Assembly: GCA_030533445.1 (NCBI GenBank)
Contig: CM060069.1
Location: forward strand, 5,624,716-5,688,715
From: Cyprinodon diabolis
Lineage: Eukaryota; Chordata; Actinopteri; Cyprinodontiformes; Cyprinodontidae
DNA length: 64,000 nucleotides
Direction of reading: 5' to 3'
Shown here: positions 1-11,133 of the stretch, in pieces
How positions within the stretch are numbered: position 1 is the stretch's first letter
How the letters are laid out: each line of letters begins with the position of its first letter
Translations under genes and position numbers: made by a program
Notes under the pieces: model-generated
Database searches by the model: none
Told to the model about the DNA's origin: nothing
The model's input: only the letters and a program-made list of their open reading frames with translations

Positions 1-835
1 AATAGGAATAAACATTCCAGAGTTTGAAATTCACATCTCCAAAAGACTTTCAGATCACCTATCTGTATTCACAGCAGAAATGATGGCAGTTATATTAAGC
101 TTACACACTGCATAAAATCCAAATCTAGATAAGTCATTTTTTTTCTTAAAATAAATGCATTTGTTCTTGAATTAAGTAGGTAAAAGAGACATTCTGCCAA
201 TGGAACAAGACAATTTACACTTAAAATAAGAAAACACTATTGCATTGTCTAATTTCAAGTGCGTATTATCTAATTATCTTATTTTAAGAGTAAAATTACT
301 CATTCCATTGGCAAACTTTCTCATTTACCTACTCAAATTAGGGGGGGAAACACTTAAGTAAATTTTTACTTATTTCTAGATCATTTTTGCAGTGCAGTGG
401 GTAGAGGAGGTTCGACCAGACAGGGTGGTGATATGTACAGACTCTAAAGCAGTGTTAGAAAGTATCCAGGGAGAAGGAAATAATAGGAAAGAGTTAGTTT
501 TAGAAATTATGCATAGTTTATTTAGATTATATAGAGGTGGCATTAATGTCTGGTTCTGCTGGGTTCCAGCTCACGAAGGGGTTAAAGGAAATGAAAAAGC
601 TGATAAATTAGCAAAAAGGGCTTTAGAAATGACAATGATGATGATAATTCCTTTCGGGAAAGGGGAAGGGAAATCATGTATTAAAATAAAAGAAATAAAA
701 GAATGGCAAAAAAGGTGGAATGAAGATAAGAAAGGGAGAAAATTATATAAAGTGCAAAAGTCAGTACTAATTAGAAATATTGATGAGAGAAACAGAAGGG
801 AAGAAATAATTATGACTAGATTAAGAGTAGGACAC
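1..835 (+). mobile_element. I-clade-like LINE fragment: RNase H domain, interrupted
   Basis: This is a degraded piece of a non-LTR retrotransposon. Bases 1-105 and 395-835 read as one RNase H domain once the insertion at 106-394 is ignored. The first part ends in a stretch like AEMMAVILSL, and the second carries the core motif VICTDSKAVLESI and the later motif WVPAHEGVKGNEKAD with its conserved His, Glu and Asp. The combination of RNase H with this motif spacing is known from I-group LINEs; the clade assignment is inference. No reverse transcriptase is seen upstream because the window starts here. The fragment stops where the L2 copy at 843 begins. It is not a host gene. Confidence 0.75.
106..394. 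mobile_element. CACTG-ended MITE inside the RNase H fragment
   Basis: A 289-bp AT-rich insertion begins CACTGCATAAAATCCAAATC and ends with its imperfect inverse (TCTAGATCATTTTTGCAGTG). Removing it rejoins the RNase H frame across serine-leucine / glutamine-tryptophan, which shows it is a later insertion with a very short duplication (CA). CACTG termini suggest a CMC/Chapaev-type or related non-autonomous DNA transposon; the superfamily is inference. No coding capacity. Confidence 0.65.
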
Positions 836-842
836 ACCTATT

Positions 843-2940
843 TAAATTCAATTCAGTTTTCAATTCAGTTTATTTATATAGCGCCAAATTCACAACACAT
901 GTCATCTCAAGGCACTTTACAGTTCAACCAGATCATACAGTCAAATTGATACAAAGTTTTCTATCTAAGGAAAACCAGTTGATTGCATTGACTCATTGAC
1001 TCAAATACAATCCCTCACACTAAGCATGCTTGTAGCGACAGTGGAGAGGAAAAACTCCCTTTTAACAGGAAGAAACCTCCAGCAGAACCAGGCTCAGTGT
1101 GAGCGGCCATCTGCCGAGGCCGACTGGGGTTCAAGGAGACAGAAGCAGAGATACAAAAAGCAGCTGTAAAAGGCGGCCCCGTCCAGGAAACACACAGCCA
1201 GGCAGACGAGCTCCAAGGCAGCTCCCATGCCAGAGGATGAAGAGAGCACATCCACCCAGCAACGGCCAGAGAAACAGGACCACACCTGAAGACAGGCCGA
1301 TCTCCAACATCTACAAACAAGGGTGTTGATGGAAGCAGCACAGCTGATGTTTCTTTCCTGGATGACGTCACAGCCAAACAGGAACAGACGAGGCAAAGCT
1401 ACTCTGAGGAAAAGCAGAGAGAGCAGAAGGTTAGAGATTGAACAAACAGATTCTGCAGAATAGGAGAACAGAGAGAGAATGAAGCAGAATGATTAAATGG
1501 GGGTCCCTATGTCCTCCAGAAGTCTAAGCCTATAGCAGCATAACTATAGAGATAGCTCCGGATAACCTGAGCCACCCTAACTATAAGCTTTATCAAAAAG
1601 GAAAGTTTTAAGCCTAGCCTTAAAAGTAGACAGGGTGTCTGCCTCACGGACTAAAATTGGTAGTTGGATCAAATGATCTGAAAGTTGGCAGAGAAATTCC
1701 GGAGACAATGATATGACCTTCCAACAATGTTTTGGTGAGGCAAATTAACCCTCACGGACTAAAACTGGTAGTTGGTTCCACAGGAGAGGAGCCTGATAAC
1801 TAAAAGATCTGCCTCCCATTCTATTTTTAGAAAATCTAGGAACCACTAGTAAACCTGCAGATTGAGAGCGAAGTGCTCTGTTAGGAACATAAGGAACAAT
1901 CAGATCTCTGATATAAGATGGAGCTTGGCTATTTAAGGCTTTATATGTGAGAAGGAGGATTTTAAATTCTATTCTTGATTTAACAGAAAGCCAATGAAGA
2001 GAAGCCAGGATAGGAGAGATATGATCTCTCTTTTTAATTTTCATCAGAACTCTGGCTGCAGCATTTTGGATCAGCTGAAGGCTTTTAACTACAGTTTGTA
2101 GACTTCCTGATAGTAAAGGATTACAATAGTCCAGCCTTGAAGTAACAAATGCATCACCCCTGGACAGGAGATTTCTAATTTTTGCAATGTTCCTCAGATG
2201 AAAGAAGGAAATTCTAGAAACCTCTTTGATCTGGGATTTAAATGACAGGTCCTGATAAAAAATAACACCAAGATTTTTTACTTTATTATCTGAAATCAGT
2301 TTAATCCCATCCAAATGAAGTGACTGACTAATCAGCTTCTTTTTCAGAGACTCTGGTCCAAAGACTATAACTTCTGTTTTGTCTACATTCAGAAGCAGAA
2401 AGTTAAGAGTCATCCAGGTTTTTATGTCTTCAAGACATGCCTGTAATCTATGTAATGGGTTAGCTTCATCTGGATTTATAGACAGATATAGCTGGGTATC
2501 ATCAGCATAACAGTGGAAATTAATCCCATGCTGTCTAATAACTCTACCAATTGGGAGCATGTAAAGTAAAGAGAATTGGTCCTAGCACTGATCCCTGTGG
2601 TACTCCACAGGTAACCTTTGAGCATGTTGAAGATCTATCATTAACATGAACAAACTGAATTCGATCAGATAGATAAGATTTAAACCAGTCTAGTGCTGTT
2701 CCTTTAATTCCAACAAAATATTCAAGTCTTTCTAAAAGAATATTATGGTCAACTGTATCAAATGCTAAGATCAACTAAGATCCAACAGGACGAGCACAGA
2801 TACAAGTCCATTATCTGAGGCCATGAGAATATCATTAGTGACTTTCACCAGAGCTGTTTCAGTGCTATGATGAGCTCTAAAGCCAGACTGAAACCCTTCA
2901 TAAAGTTAATTATGGTGTAAGTGATCGGCTGTTGATCAAG
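843..2940 (-). mobile_element. L2/Maui-type LINE, 5'-truncated, with broken RT
   Basis: Read on the minus strand this is the 3' two kilobases of an L2-like LINE. The left end carries the typical tail (TTCAATTCAGTTTATTTATA) and the coding part shows RT motifs: [24 protein letters not shown] and [10 protein letters not shown]. Compared with the copy at 52007-55221 it has a 2-base deletion near 2562 that splits the frame just after the PQGS block, an 18-bp in-frame loss near 2153, a disrupted stretch near 2765, and about 100 extra bases at 1640-1744 (see findings). 5' truncation at about 2940 removes the endonuclease. Similarity to the other copy is very high, so it inserted recently. Inactive. 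Confidence 0.9.
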
Positions 2941-4756
2941 TCCCAGTGCTGTATCTGGTGTTTGTCACAACGCGCTATTATCCAAGTCAACTTGAAAACA
3001 TTCTTCTTCCAAATGTTGGCTACATATTACGTGTTTTTTCTCTGGCCAGAAGTTCGATGGCAAATCCTCCCTCTTCAAGTTGGGAATCCAACGATGAACC
3101 CGTTCGTGGAGGATCAGGAATCAGAAAGGTGGAATAACTCTTTATTTCACTTTTACACGATGTATTCCAACATCCAGCTGCCATGCACGTGGTCATTATC
3201 AGTTCAACTATAGCTCTGGTGAATTTCAATGGCGAAGTCCTCTGGAAACCTTCAATAATTGTTGTTGATTGCAGATGTGTCTAGTAGTTCCCATTGATTT
3301 TGCTTGTAAAGCGGGGAGAATGGCGCTAGGCTTACTGCACCTTACATCACTGCTGGAAGATGGCAGGAGTGAGGTGTTACTATATGTGGGCAAAAATGGC
3401 CGCTCCCAGACTTAGTGATCATGCTGAAAATTATTATTTTTATTTCTTTTACTGATTAATGCTAAATTCATTAAATCGCTGCAAACTCATTCGTTTTAGG
3501 AATAGATAATGATCCATTTACCGGATTTTTCCTTTAAACGAATTTTTCTGGCAGCCATCCAGCCAAAAAAAACATGCACACAGTGGCAGAAAGAGGGACA
3601 CTTTGAGCAACAAATACAGAAAGAACTGGAGTTTATAGTTATTTTCAGGGTGTCATTTGTGGAAAAAGAACAAAAAAAAAAACATTTTACCTCCATATCA
3701 TGTGATGTGCTACTTAGTATTAGTTTTAGAACACTTTTTTTTATTCATTGAGATTAATAATCTCTTTTTCAAGGGAGTTCTGGCCAAGTTTTAGTACAAG
3801 ATAGGAATATAAAAAGGCAAATAAGTTGTAAAGTTGAAGGCTACACTTAGAAATGCAGTACAGCAGGCGCCCCAGAAGAAATAGCTGTTGCTTCTCCACC
3901 CATCTGTCAGAGATTCCTGGACTTTTGCCTCATGTCCTCCACCATTTACCTCTTGTTGTTGTCTACATTTGGCAATACTGTAATTGAAGGCTAATAGTAC
4001 TAAACAATAAATAAAAAAGTAAAGTTTAACTACATTTGAAGGGGAAAAGAGTCATTTTCGACATGTTTAAGAAGGGGAACAGAGAGAAATGAGCACGTGG
4101 ATGTTTTTACAATACTGCAGAGGTTAAAGCTGAGCTGTGATTATTCAGAACAGATATTTTGAATTGCTAAGCCTGAAGATAGAGGATGTTAGGGTTTTTC
4201 TTAAGTAGCAACAAAAAGAGGAAGCATCTGGCTTTCTAAAGACACTAAGAACATTTCACACACATGGTCTATTAAGTCTGCCTACAACCCTTTTCCCCCA
4301 TCTCACCTGTGATTAATACACATTCTCTCGCATATTTAACAAATAGCAGCATGTTAACCATGACCCACAAACCCACTACGTGACATCATGACATATTCTT
4401 ATTGAGGCACACGTGCATTGTTGCTTTTGCGTGCAGAGGAGTAATGACATATGCAGGCGTAGAGCTGATTGTGTTTCCTTAAGGGATGTTTTGTTGGGCT
4501 TTTTTTTTTTTTTTGCAACAAATGACGTCCTTGTTTAGGCTAAAAGGCCGGCAACTAGTTTTCTATTATGTTCTTAGCTGGCAAATTAGCTTTGATGTCA
4601 ATGTGTCTCTTTGCAGGTGTCCTCGTAGGTTTACATTTAATGCTACAGTTTAAGATTATTGGGTCCTTATAGCACAGCTTTTCTTAGCTGTGATTTTTCA
4701 ACCCAAATGACCCCAATTAAAGTCATAATAAACTGCATCTGAATATTGTGGATTGT
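2941..4756. other. No gene recognised
   Basis: AT-rich intergenic DNA with homopolymer runs (T16 near 4500). Short open frames at 2932-3229 and 3496-3751 show no domain, no codon bias and no splice context. Nothing supportable is seen. Confidence 0.5.
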
Positions 4757-5560
4757 CAGATCATACAGTCAAATTGATTTAAAGTTTTCTATCTAAGGAA
4801 AACCAGTTGATTGCATTGACCCATTAATTTGAAGGTAATCCCTCACACTAAGCATGCTTGTAGCGACAGTGGAGAGGAAAAACTAAATTTTAACAGGAAG
4901 AAACCTCCATCTGAACCAGGCTCAGTGTGAGCAGCCATCTGCCCAGGCCAACTGGGGTTCAAGGAGACAGAAGCAGAGATGCAGAAAGAAGCAGAGATAC
5001 AAAGGACAACTGTAAAAGTCGGCCCTGCCTAGCTCCCATGTCAGAGGATGAAGAGAGCACATCCAGCCAGTCACAGTCAGAGAAACAGCACTTCACTGAA
5101 AAACAGGCCGATTTCCAACATCTATAAACAAAGGTGTTGATGGCAGCAGCACAGCTGATATTTCTCTCCAGGATGGAGTCACAGCCAAACAGGAACAGAC
5201 CAGATGAAGCTACTATGAGAAACAGCAGAGAGCCTAATGTTAGAGATTTAACGAACAGATTCTGCAGAGTGGGAGAATAGAGATAGAATGAAGCAGAATG
5301 ATGAAAAAGGGGCCCCTATGTCCTCCAGCAGTCTAAGCCTATAGCAGCATAACTATAGAGATAGCTCAGGATAACCTGAGCCACGCTAACTATAAGCTTT
5401 ATCAAGAAGGGAAGTTTTAAGCCTAGCCTTAAAAGTAAACAGGGTGTCTGCCTCACAGACTAAAACTGGTAGTTGGATCAAATGATCTGAAAGTTGGCAG
5501 AGAAATTCCGGAGACAATGATATGACCTTCCAACAATGTTTTGGTGAGGCAAATTATAAA
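4757..5560 (-). mobile_element. Short L2-derived element with a foreign 5' end
   Basis: Bases 4757-5450 match the L2 3' untranslated region on the minus strand (AGCATGCTTGTAGCGACAGT block, CTATAGCAGCATAACTATAG block). From about 5460 to 5560 the sequence leaves the usual L2 order and becomes a 100-base segment (GGTAGTTGGATCAAATGATC to TTTTGGTGAGGCAAATTA) that also occurs inside the L2 copy at 1640-1744. It has no coding capacity. The terminal AATTGAA tail is missing at the left end. Confidence 0.75.
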
Positions 5561-6863
5561 GCCTTCTAATATTACAGCGGGGTCTTTACTAGGGACTGTA
5601 GTTCATCCAACTTGTTTTCTAAATATCTCATACTGCCCATAAAGATTGAAGGAAGACACAGCTCTTCTCTTTTCTCTGGATCATTTCAGCTTTTGAGATT
5701 TTAATCTCAAAAGATGCTTCTAGTTAAAAAAGAAACAACAAAAACACTGTTTGCCATGATTATACATCATTAAAAAAATTCCCCAGACAAAAAGATAAGA
5801 GCAAACATTTCTTTTTTTCCAGGTGCAGAGAATCCAACACCAGAGGACAACAATCTGAAAATGAAACTTTGATCGAAAAACAGAATAGAGGATAGCAGAG
5901 CTACTCCAGTATGCAGCCACTTTGGGAAATGCTGTGGAATGCAACCATTGTCTAACAAAATTATTAAAAATATTAAATTAGACAATCAATTCTTATCAAT
6001 TTAGTGTAAGTTCACAGGATTTTCACACCTGTGAAAATGACATAATAGACAAGTTTGTTGATGTGGAGCACTCTGAACTAGATTCATCACATTTATTAGC
6101 AGTGCTGGTTTGCTTTGGAGCATTTCTTGCCTTTCACTTTGACCTACATCAGTTCCTTGAATCGGGAAGTTTGAATTCCAAACTTCTTTGTGAGAAATGT
6201 TATCTGGATCTCAATCAAATTTAGGGAGTGTCAACACTAACTTTGACCTAATTATAAACAGTAAGTTAGAATATCTACCCTGAAACAAAGTCACAGCTGA
6301 AGCCATAGTTTCATTTTATTTATCAATCTTTGTTGCTCTTTATAAATGTTGCTGTTGTGTCAGAAAATATTTGCATGTATGACTGTAAAATGTGTCATCA
6401 GCTTATCAGAATATGTAATGGCCGTTAGTTCCAGCTCCAAGTTTTCGGGTAAACGGATCGGAGCATTAGAGGGAAGAAATGTTATCTCTGAACCACACCC
6501 CTTCCTCCACTTATTCTGTATTATCTGCTCCCAGATCCCATTGGTGAGTCAGTGGAAAGCCAAACACACAACCTAACTCTTCCGAGTGGACTGTTAGGAT
6601 TCAAAATGTTTGAAAGAACGACCACACATCAAGACTGTGTGCCAAACAGCAGCTGAGTGATTACTGTGGGTGTGACCATGTTTCAATCTGCACGCTTCTT
6701 TCTTGCTCCAGTAAACATCACATGTGCCAGAGAAACACTCAGCTGTTGCTCATTTCCACCTCTTTCATTCCATTTTTAGACTGACCACTTTTTGCTCACA
6801 AAATCTTGATAAGCCAACTGTATGATATTATTCCATAAAACTGTTCCCTGCTTTGCTTCTACT
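5561..6863. other. No gene recognised
   Basis: AT-rich intergenic DNA. Small open frames (5720-5985, 6346-6576) lack domains or exon-like borders. No structured RNA or repeat was recognised. Confidence 0.45.
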
Positions 6864-7672
6864 CAATTCAAATCTGTTTATTATATAGCGCCACCTCAAG
6901 ACACATTTCAACCAATTCAACCAGATCATAAAGTCAGATTGAGTTTTCTATCCTTTTCTCTTTTTTTAACAGTGTAATGTCTTGCAATGTGGCAATAAAA
7001 ATAATTGTCTTGATACCAAAAAAAAAAACAGATTTATCACCATAGTGTTCCGCTTGATTTATGAATAATAATAGCTTTATTATAATTCATACAGGGAGTA
7101 TTACAGATAATATAGACAATGCAATGTAAGTAGATCAGGAAAGGAAGCACTGAGCCAGAGCACAGAGGCGAGCTCCGGGGGACCCAAAAACCCAGATGCA
7201 CAGAGGGATTTCCAGAGCGAAGGTGCCCAAGAGGGGCCAACCCAGACCCCCACCAAGAAAAGAGGAGAGACGCCAGCCACCGCAATGCCAAAGCCCCCAG
7301 GAGCCGCAGGGACAAGCCCGCGGGCTCCGCCGGCAGCCAGTTTTCTCAGGAAAAACAAGTTGATTGCATCGACTCATTATCTCAATCCCTCACACTAAGC
7401 ATAGTTGAGGCGACAGTGGAGAGGAAAACTCTCTTTTAACAGGAAGAAGTCCAGTAGAACCAGACTCCGTGTGAGCGGCCATCTTCCAAGGCTCGCTGGA
7501 GTTCAAGGAGAGAGAAGCAGAGATAGAAAAGGCAAGTATAAAAGGTGGCGCCATCCAGGAAACACACAGCCAGGCAGATGAGCTCTGAGCCAGCTCCCAT
7601 GTCAGAGGATGAAAGAGAGCATATACAGATACTCATAGTGAGAGAAACAGGACAGCACTGACACACAGAGGC
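6864..7672 (-). mobile_element. L2 3'-end fragment split by a later insertion
   Basis: Bases 6864-6960 and 7341-7672 are consecutive pieces of the L2 3' untranslated region on the minus strand, about 380 bp apart. The second piece carries the recognisable block around AGCGACAGTGGAGAGGAAAA in diverged form. The gap is the insertion at 6961-7340. Confidence 0.75.
6961..7340. mobile_element. Insertion with 7-bp target duplication TTTTCTC
   Basis: A 380-bp segment interrupts an L2 fragment and is flanked by TTTTCTC at 6954-6960 and 7341-7347. Its left 180 bp match 34397-34616 (shared GGCAATAA, TAATTGTCTTGAT, ATAGCTTTATTATAATTCAT); the right half is GC-rich and purine-rich and unique in the window. 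The variable-length duplication suggests a retrotransposed element; the family was not recognised. Confidence 0.55.
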
Positions 7673-8064
7673 CCTTTCCACGAAGCGAGCTCAACATAGT
7701 GGGATTACTTCTAGTCTATCTAGTTGAACCAATCCACAAAAATGGTAAAAAGGATAATTGGTACCAGCAATTTGGTTATCAACTCACTAACTCATTCCAG
7801 CCTTAACCGGTAATGAATTTGTGAACGTATAAAGGGGGGAGGGCTCAAAGTAGCAGACCAATCATCATCATAAGCACAGAAGGGAGAGCTGCATATTTCT
7901 CATGTGAGAAACAAAAACTAATTTTACAGAAATACAAGAAAAAAAACAAAAAACAAAGTCTCAATAAAAAGTGAAAAGCACAGTGACGGCATGAAAAAGA
8001 TGCAAAATGATGTGGCAAAGAATTGCTGACTGCGTAAATGAGCAGGTTACATATCCGTGGCATT

Positions 8065-8663
8065 CAGGGTCGGAGCTAGATGGGGGGCCAGGGGGGGCCA
8101 TGGCCAGCCTTAGCCAATCATTGGCCACCCTAACCATTTTTTCCCTCTAATACAGATGGTGGCAACAGTAATACTTTCAAGTGGAATATTCCTTTTAATT
8201 TTTCATAAATTACTTTCTATTTTTTCATGTATTCATAATTTCTTCACAACAAAAACACTGTGGTTAATTATACTAACATTAAAGATGATAAGAATCCATG
8301 CTCTTTTCAGAACTATATTTTTTTTTATGGGGTAAAGAGAAAATGATGTCTCCCTGCAAGTCATCTAGGATTCTTCAGTGAAATTATAGATAAATAACTA
8401 TTCTAATAAAAATGTATTACATAATCAATTTATGTTGCCCCAGAACTCAAACCTGAAAGTATTCTATCCACTATACCTTTTATCTAGAAAGCACAGATGT
8501 TTAAATATTTGTCTATTTGTTAGCAAAGGCTGTAGGAAAGTATAGTTAGTCTTATCTTTGGCTTGACCCTGACCTTCTGGCACCTATCCACTTTTGGCCA
8601 CCCCTCAGTGTACATTGGTTATTGCCTGGCCACCTTTATAAAAATGTTCTGGCTACGCCTCTG
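8065..8663. mobile_element. hAT-type non-autonomous element, 8-bp TSD GTGGCATT
   Basis: A 599-bp AT-rich element starts CAGGGTCGGAGCTAG and ends CTGGCTACGCCTCTG, which are imperfect inverted repeats. It is bounded by perfect GTGGCATT copies at 8057-8064 and 8664-8671. Eight-base duplication with CAG termini is diagnostic of hAT transposition. No transposase remains. Confidence 0.85.
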
Positions 8664-9115
8664 GTGGCATTTAACACAGCCATGATTTCCAATCACTCTC
8701 CTGCATATTAATGGAGTCACATCTCCCAGATGTAACCCCTCTGGAGTGAAGAGGACTGGGGAGCAAATAAGAATAAAACACAGAAACAGAATTTCATTTG
8801 GTTAGCTAGACTTTTTATTGCAATAATGTTTGGACTACAATAAAGCTTGAGGCTAATGCAGCAACTGGATAATATTATTACAACAAGTGATCAGTCTGAG
8901 TGAAATCGTCCCGGTTTTCTGGGCTGTGTCAGAACTCACCGGTAAAGACACAAAAAATCTATTTCTGTGAAGAAATATATACAAAGGCCAGATTGGTTGG
9001 CCGATTATGTCATAGTGTGGCGCCATAGCCCCTGCAGACTGAAAGACTCCTTCATATGCGGCCCACAAAACAGCCTTCTTTTAGCCTGGTTGGAAGGAGG
9101 GGTCCGGTGTATCCT

Positions 9116-10117
9116 TGTTGGGATCCTGAGGCTTTGCTCACCAGAGGGCGCCGAGGATCCTCTTCTGTTTTATGTTTTCTGTTAGGGACTGGGGTTACTG
9201 TTGGGATCTGGAGATCTACCATCTGTCTCCAGCAGAGAGCGCTGTGGGTCTCCTGGGCTGGAGCCTCCAGCACACCTGAAGCTCATCAGCCCATCAGGAG
9301 ACCTTCCTACATAAGCAGCAGCCAGACCTTCCTTCAACGCCGCAGTGTTGACCAAGTTTGGTTAGCAAACCTAAGCCTCTGTTAATATAGTGAATCACAG
9401 TAGACTCTAGAGAGAAACTGGATTCTAACCTGCCTCTGTCTTCTTTACTCACAGAAAGCCTGCCTGAAGTCTGAAGCTCTGGATGAGCTTTACCTGGAAA
9501 CCTGCCTGCCTGCCCAAGGGAGCTAAACCTGAAGATCTCAGTTTGGGTTCCTCCTTCAGCTCTCAGTCTGGATTCCTCCTTCAGCTCTCAGGGAAGAGCT
9601 GGGAAGCTAAACCTGAAGATCTCAGTCTGGGTTCCTCCTTCAGCTCTCAGTCTGGATTCCTCCTTCAGCTCTCAGGGAAGAGCTGGGAAGCTAAACCTGA
9701 AGATCTCAGTCTGGGTTCCTCCTTCAGCTCTCAGTCTGGATTCCTCCTTTAGCTCTCAGGGAAGAGCTAGGAAAACTAAACCCAAGTCTGAGACTCTCTA
9801 GCCAGAAGCTAGACGCTGCTGCTGCTGAGTTCTCTGCTACTTCCACATTCTCTGGACCCAACCGGTTCCCCATCTCAAGGATCTGTCAGAACCACTTCAA
9901 GGTACATTCAGAAATTACTCACTCGTCAAACCATCTAACTGCCTGGCTAATCAAACTCTCCATTTCTCCAGATATCAGTGATCCCAGTCCCGGACCTGTA
10001 CCAGAACCAGTCCATTTTTCTCTGTGTGTTTTCCCCAATAAATAATATTGTTAAACTTTTACTCTGTCTCCAGAGGTGTTCTGCATGTGGGTTTAGTCCT
10101 ATAAGCCAATCATGACA
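9116..10117 (+). mobile_element. Solo LTR (Ty3/gypsy- or ERV-like), 5-bp TSD ATCCT
   Basis: A 1,002-bp segment begins TGTTGGGATCC and ends CATGACA, with ATCCT at both flanks (9111-9115 and 10118-10122). TG...CA ends, a 5-bp duplication and absence of any internal region show a solo LTR left by recombination between two LTRs. A poly(A)-signal-like AATAAATAA lies near 10038, so transcription would run on +. It contains the 84-bp tandem repeat at 9521-9772. Which retroelement family it comes from cannot be decided without the internal genes. Confidence 0.82.
9521..9772 (+). repeat. Tandem repeat, 84-bp unit x 3
   Basis: Three nearly identical 84-bp units start at 9521, 9605 and 9689 (each opens AGCTAAACCTGAAGATCTCA). 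Each unit contains two internal copies of a shorter CTCAGTCTGG/TTCCTCCTT motif. The unit length keeps an 89-codon frame open, but this is a by-product of the repeat inside the LTR and not a gene. Confidence 0.85.
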
Positions 10118-10775
10118 ATCCTCCGTAGCCGTGGTTATCCTGTGATTCATTGCGATTCCAAGCAAGCCGGCTGTACTGTGTTCAGAGAAAAAACGGATAT
10201 GGTGACAAACAGTGGGGAATATTGTAGTTTAATATAATCCAAGTAGGTAAATATTTTTTTCAGATATGTGGCGGGTAATGTGAACATGACACCCTGTCTA
10301 CATTTAAGGCTAGGTTTAAAACTTGTTTTGTGATAAAGTTTATAGTTAGATTGGCTCCGTTCATCCTGACGTATCTCTATAGTTTTGCTGCTATAGACTT
10401 AGGCTGATGGAGAATATAGGGACCACTCTACATCATTCTTTTTCATTCTATTATATACTGCAACTTTGCAGTATTTGCTAGCTCAGATCCTAACTCAATG
10501 CTCTCTCTGCTTTTTCTTATCATAGTAGCTTAATTACGTCTGAAATGTTTTTTTTTGTTTGTTTTTCCAAAAGGCCTATTTTTTGAGACTGTTATTTTTT
10601 TCTCAGAGTTGAAAAAAACATTCTCATTTGTTACAATATGTGCAAACCACAGCAAAAAAAATGGGGGGGGGGTTAAACAGAAAACTTTATTTGACTGGGT
10701 GAACTGATTGAATTGACCCTGCAAAGAGCCTTAAAGTAGCCTACTTGTAATAAATAGGCACTAGCTCTAAACCAC

Positions 10776-10850
10776 AGAGACCCCTGAATTAGCTCTGTGC
10801 CGTCTAGAGACCCCTGAGTTAGCTCTGTGCCGTCTAGAGACCCCTGAGCA
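10776..10850. repeat. Tandem repeat, 30-bp unit x 2.5
   Basis: Units beginning AGAGACCCCTGA start at 10776, 10806 and 10836; the third is cut short after 15 bases. It lies in the segment that interrupts the L2 fragment. Confidence 0.8.
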
Positions 10851-10995
10851 GAATTTTAAAGAGGTATGTGATTTTACGCCTCCCAGGACTTTTCTGCAGG
10901 CACCCCTGACCGCCAAGAGTCCTCTGTGAGCATCACCAGCCTCTTCAGAGACCGAACCTTTGCCGCTACGGGCGGTTTCTCCCTTGCTGGAGTTG

Positions 10996-11133
10996 GAGCC
11001 ACAGTCGGTGGTCTCCTCTGTTCCCGAGGTGGAACCACAGTGGATGGTCTCCTCTGTTCCCGAGGTGGAGCCACAGTCGGTGGACCCCTCTGTTCCAGAT
11101 GTGGAGCCGCAATCGGCGGGCTCCTCTGCTGCC
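10996..11133. repeat. Tandem repeat, 36-bp unit x 4
   Basis: Units of 36 bp begin GAGCC or GAACC at 10996, 11032, 11068 and 11104, the last cut at 30 bases. Being a multiple of three, the array stays open in several frames (12-residue periods), but there is no start context or domain. The units differ at several sites, so the array is not very young. Confidence 0.8.

Noticed and set aside
1015..1396. Open frames of 76-120 codons on both strands, repeated at 54551-55055
   Set aside because: They lie in the L2 3' untranslated region and recur with every long L2 copy; not host genes.
9179..9200. Second possible LTR start at TGTTAGGGACTGG (9180)
   Set aside because: Only the start at 9116 gives a matching 5-bp duplication with the right end.
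9483..9752. 89-codon repeat protein frame
   Set aside because: Produced by the 84-bp tandem repeat inside the solo LTR; no start context or domain.
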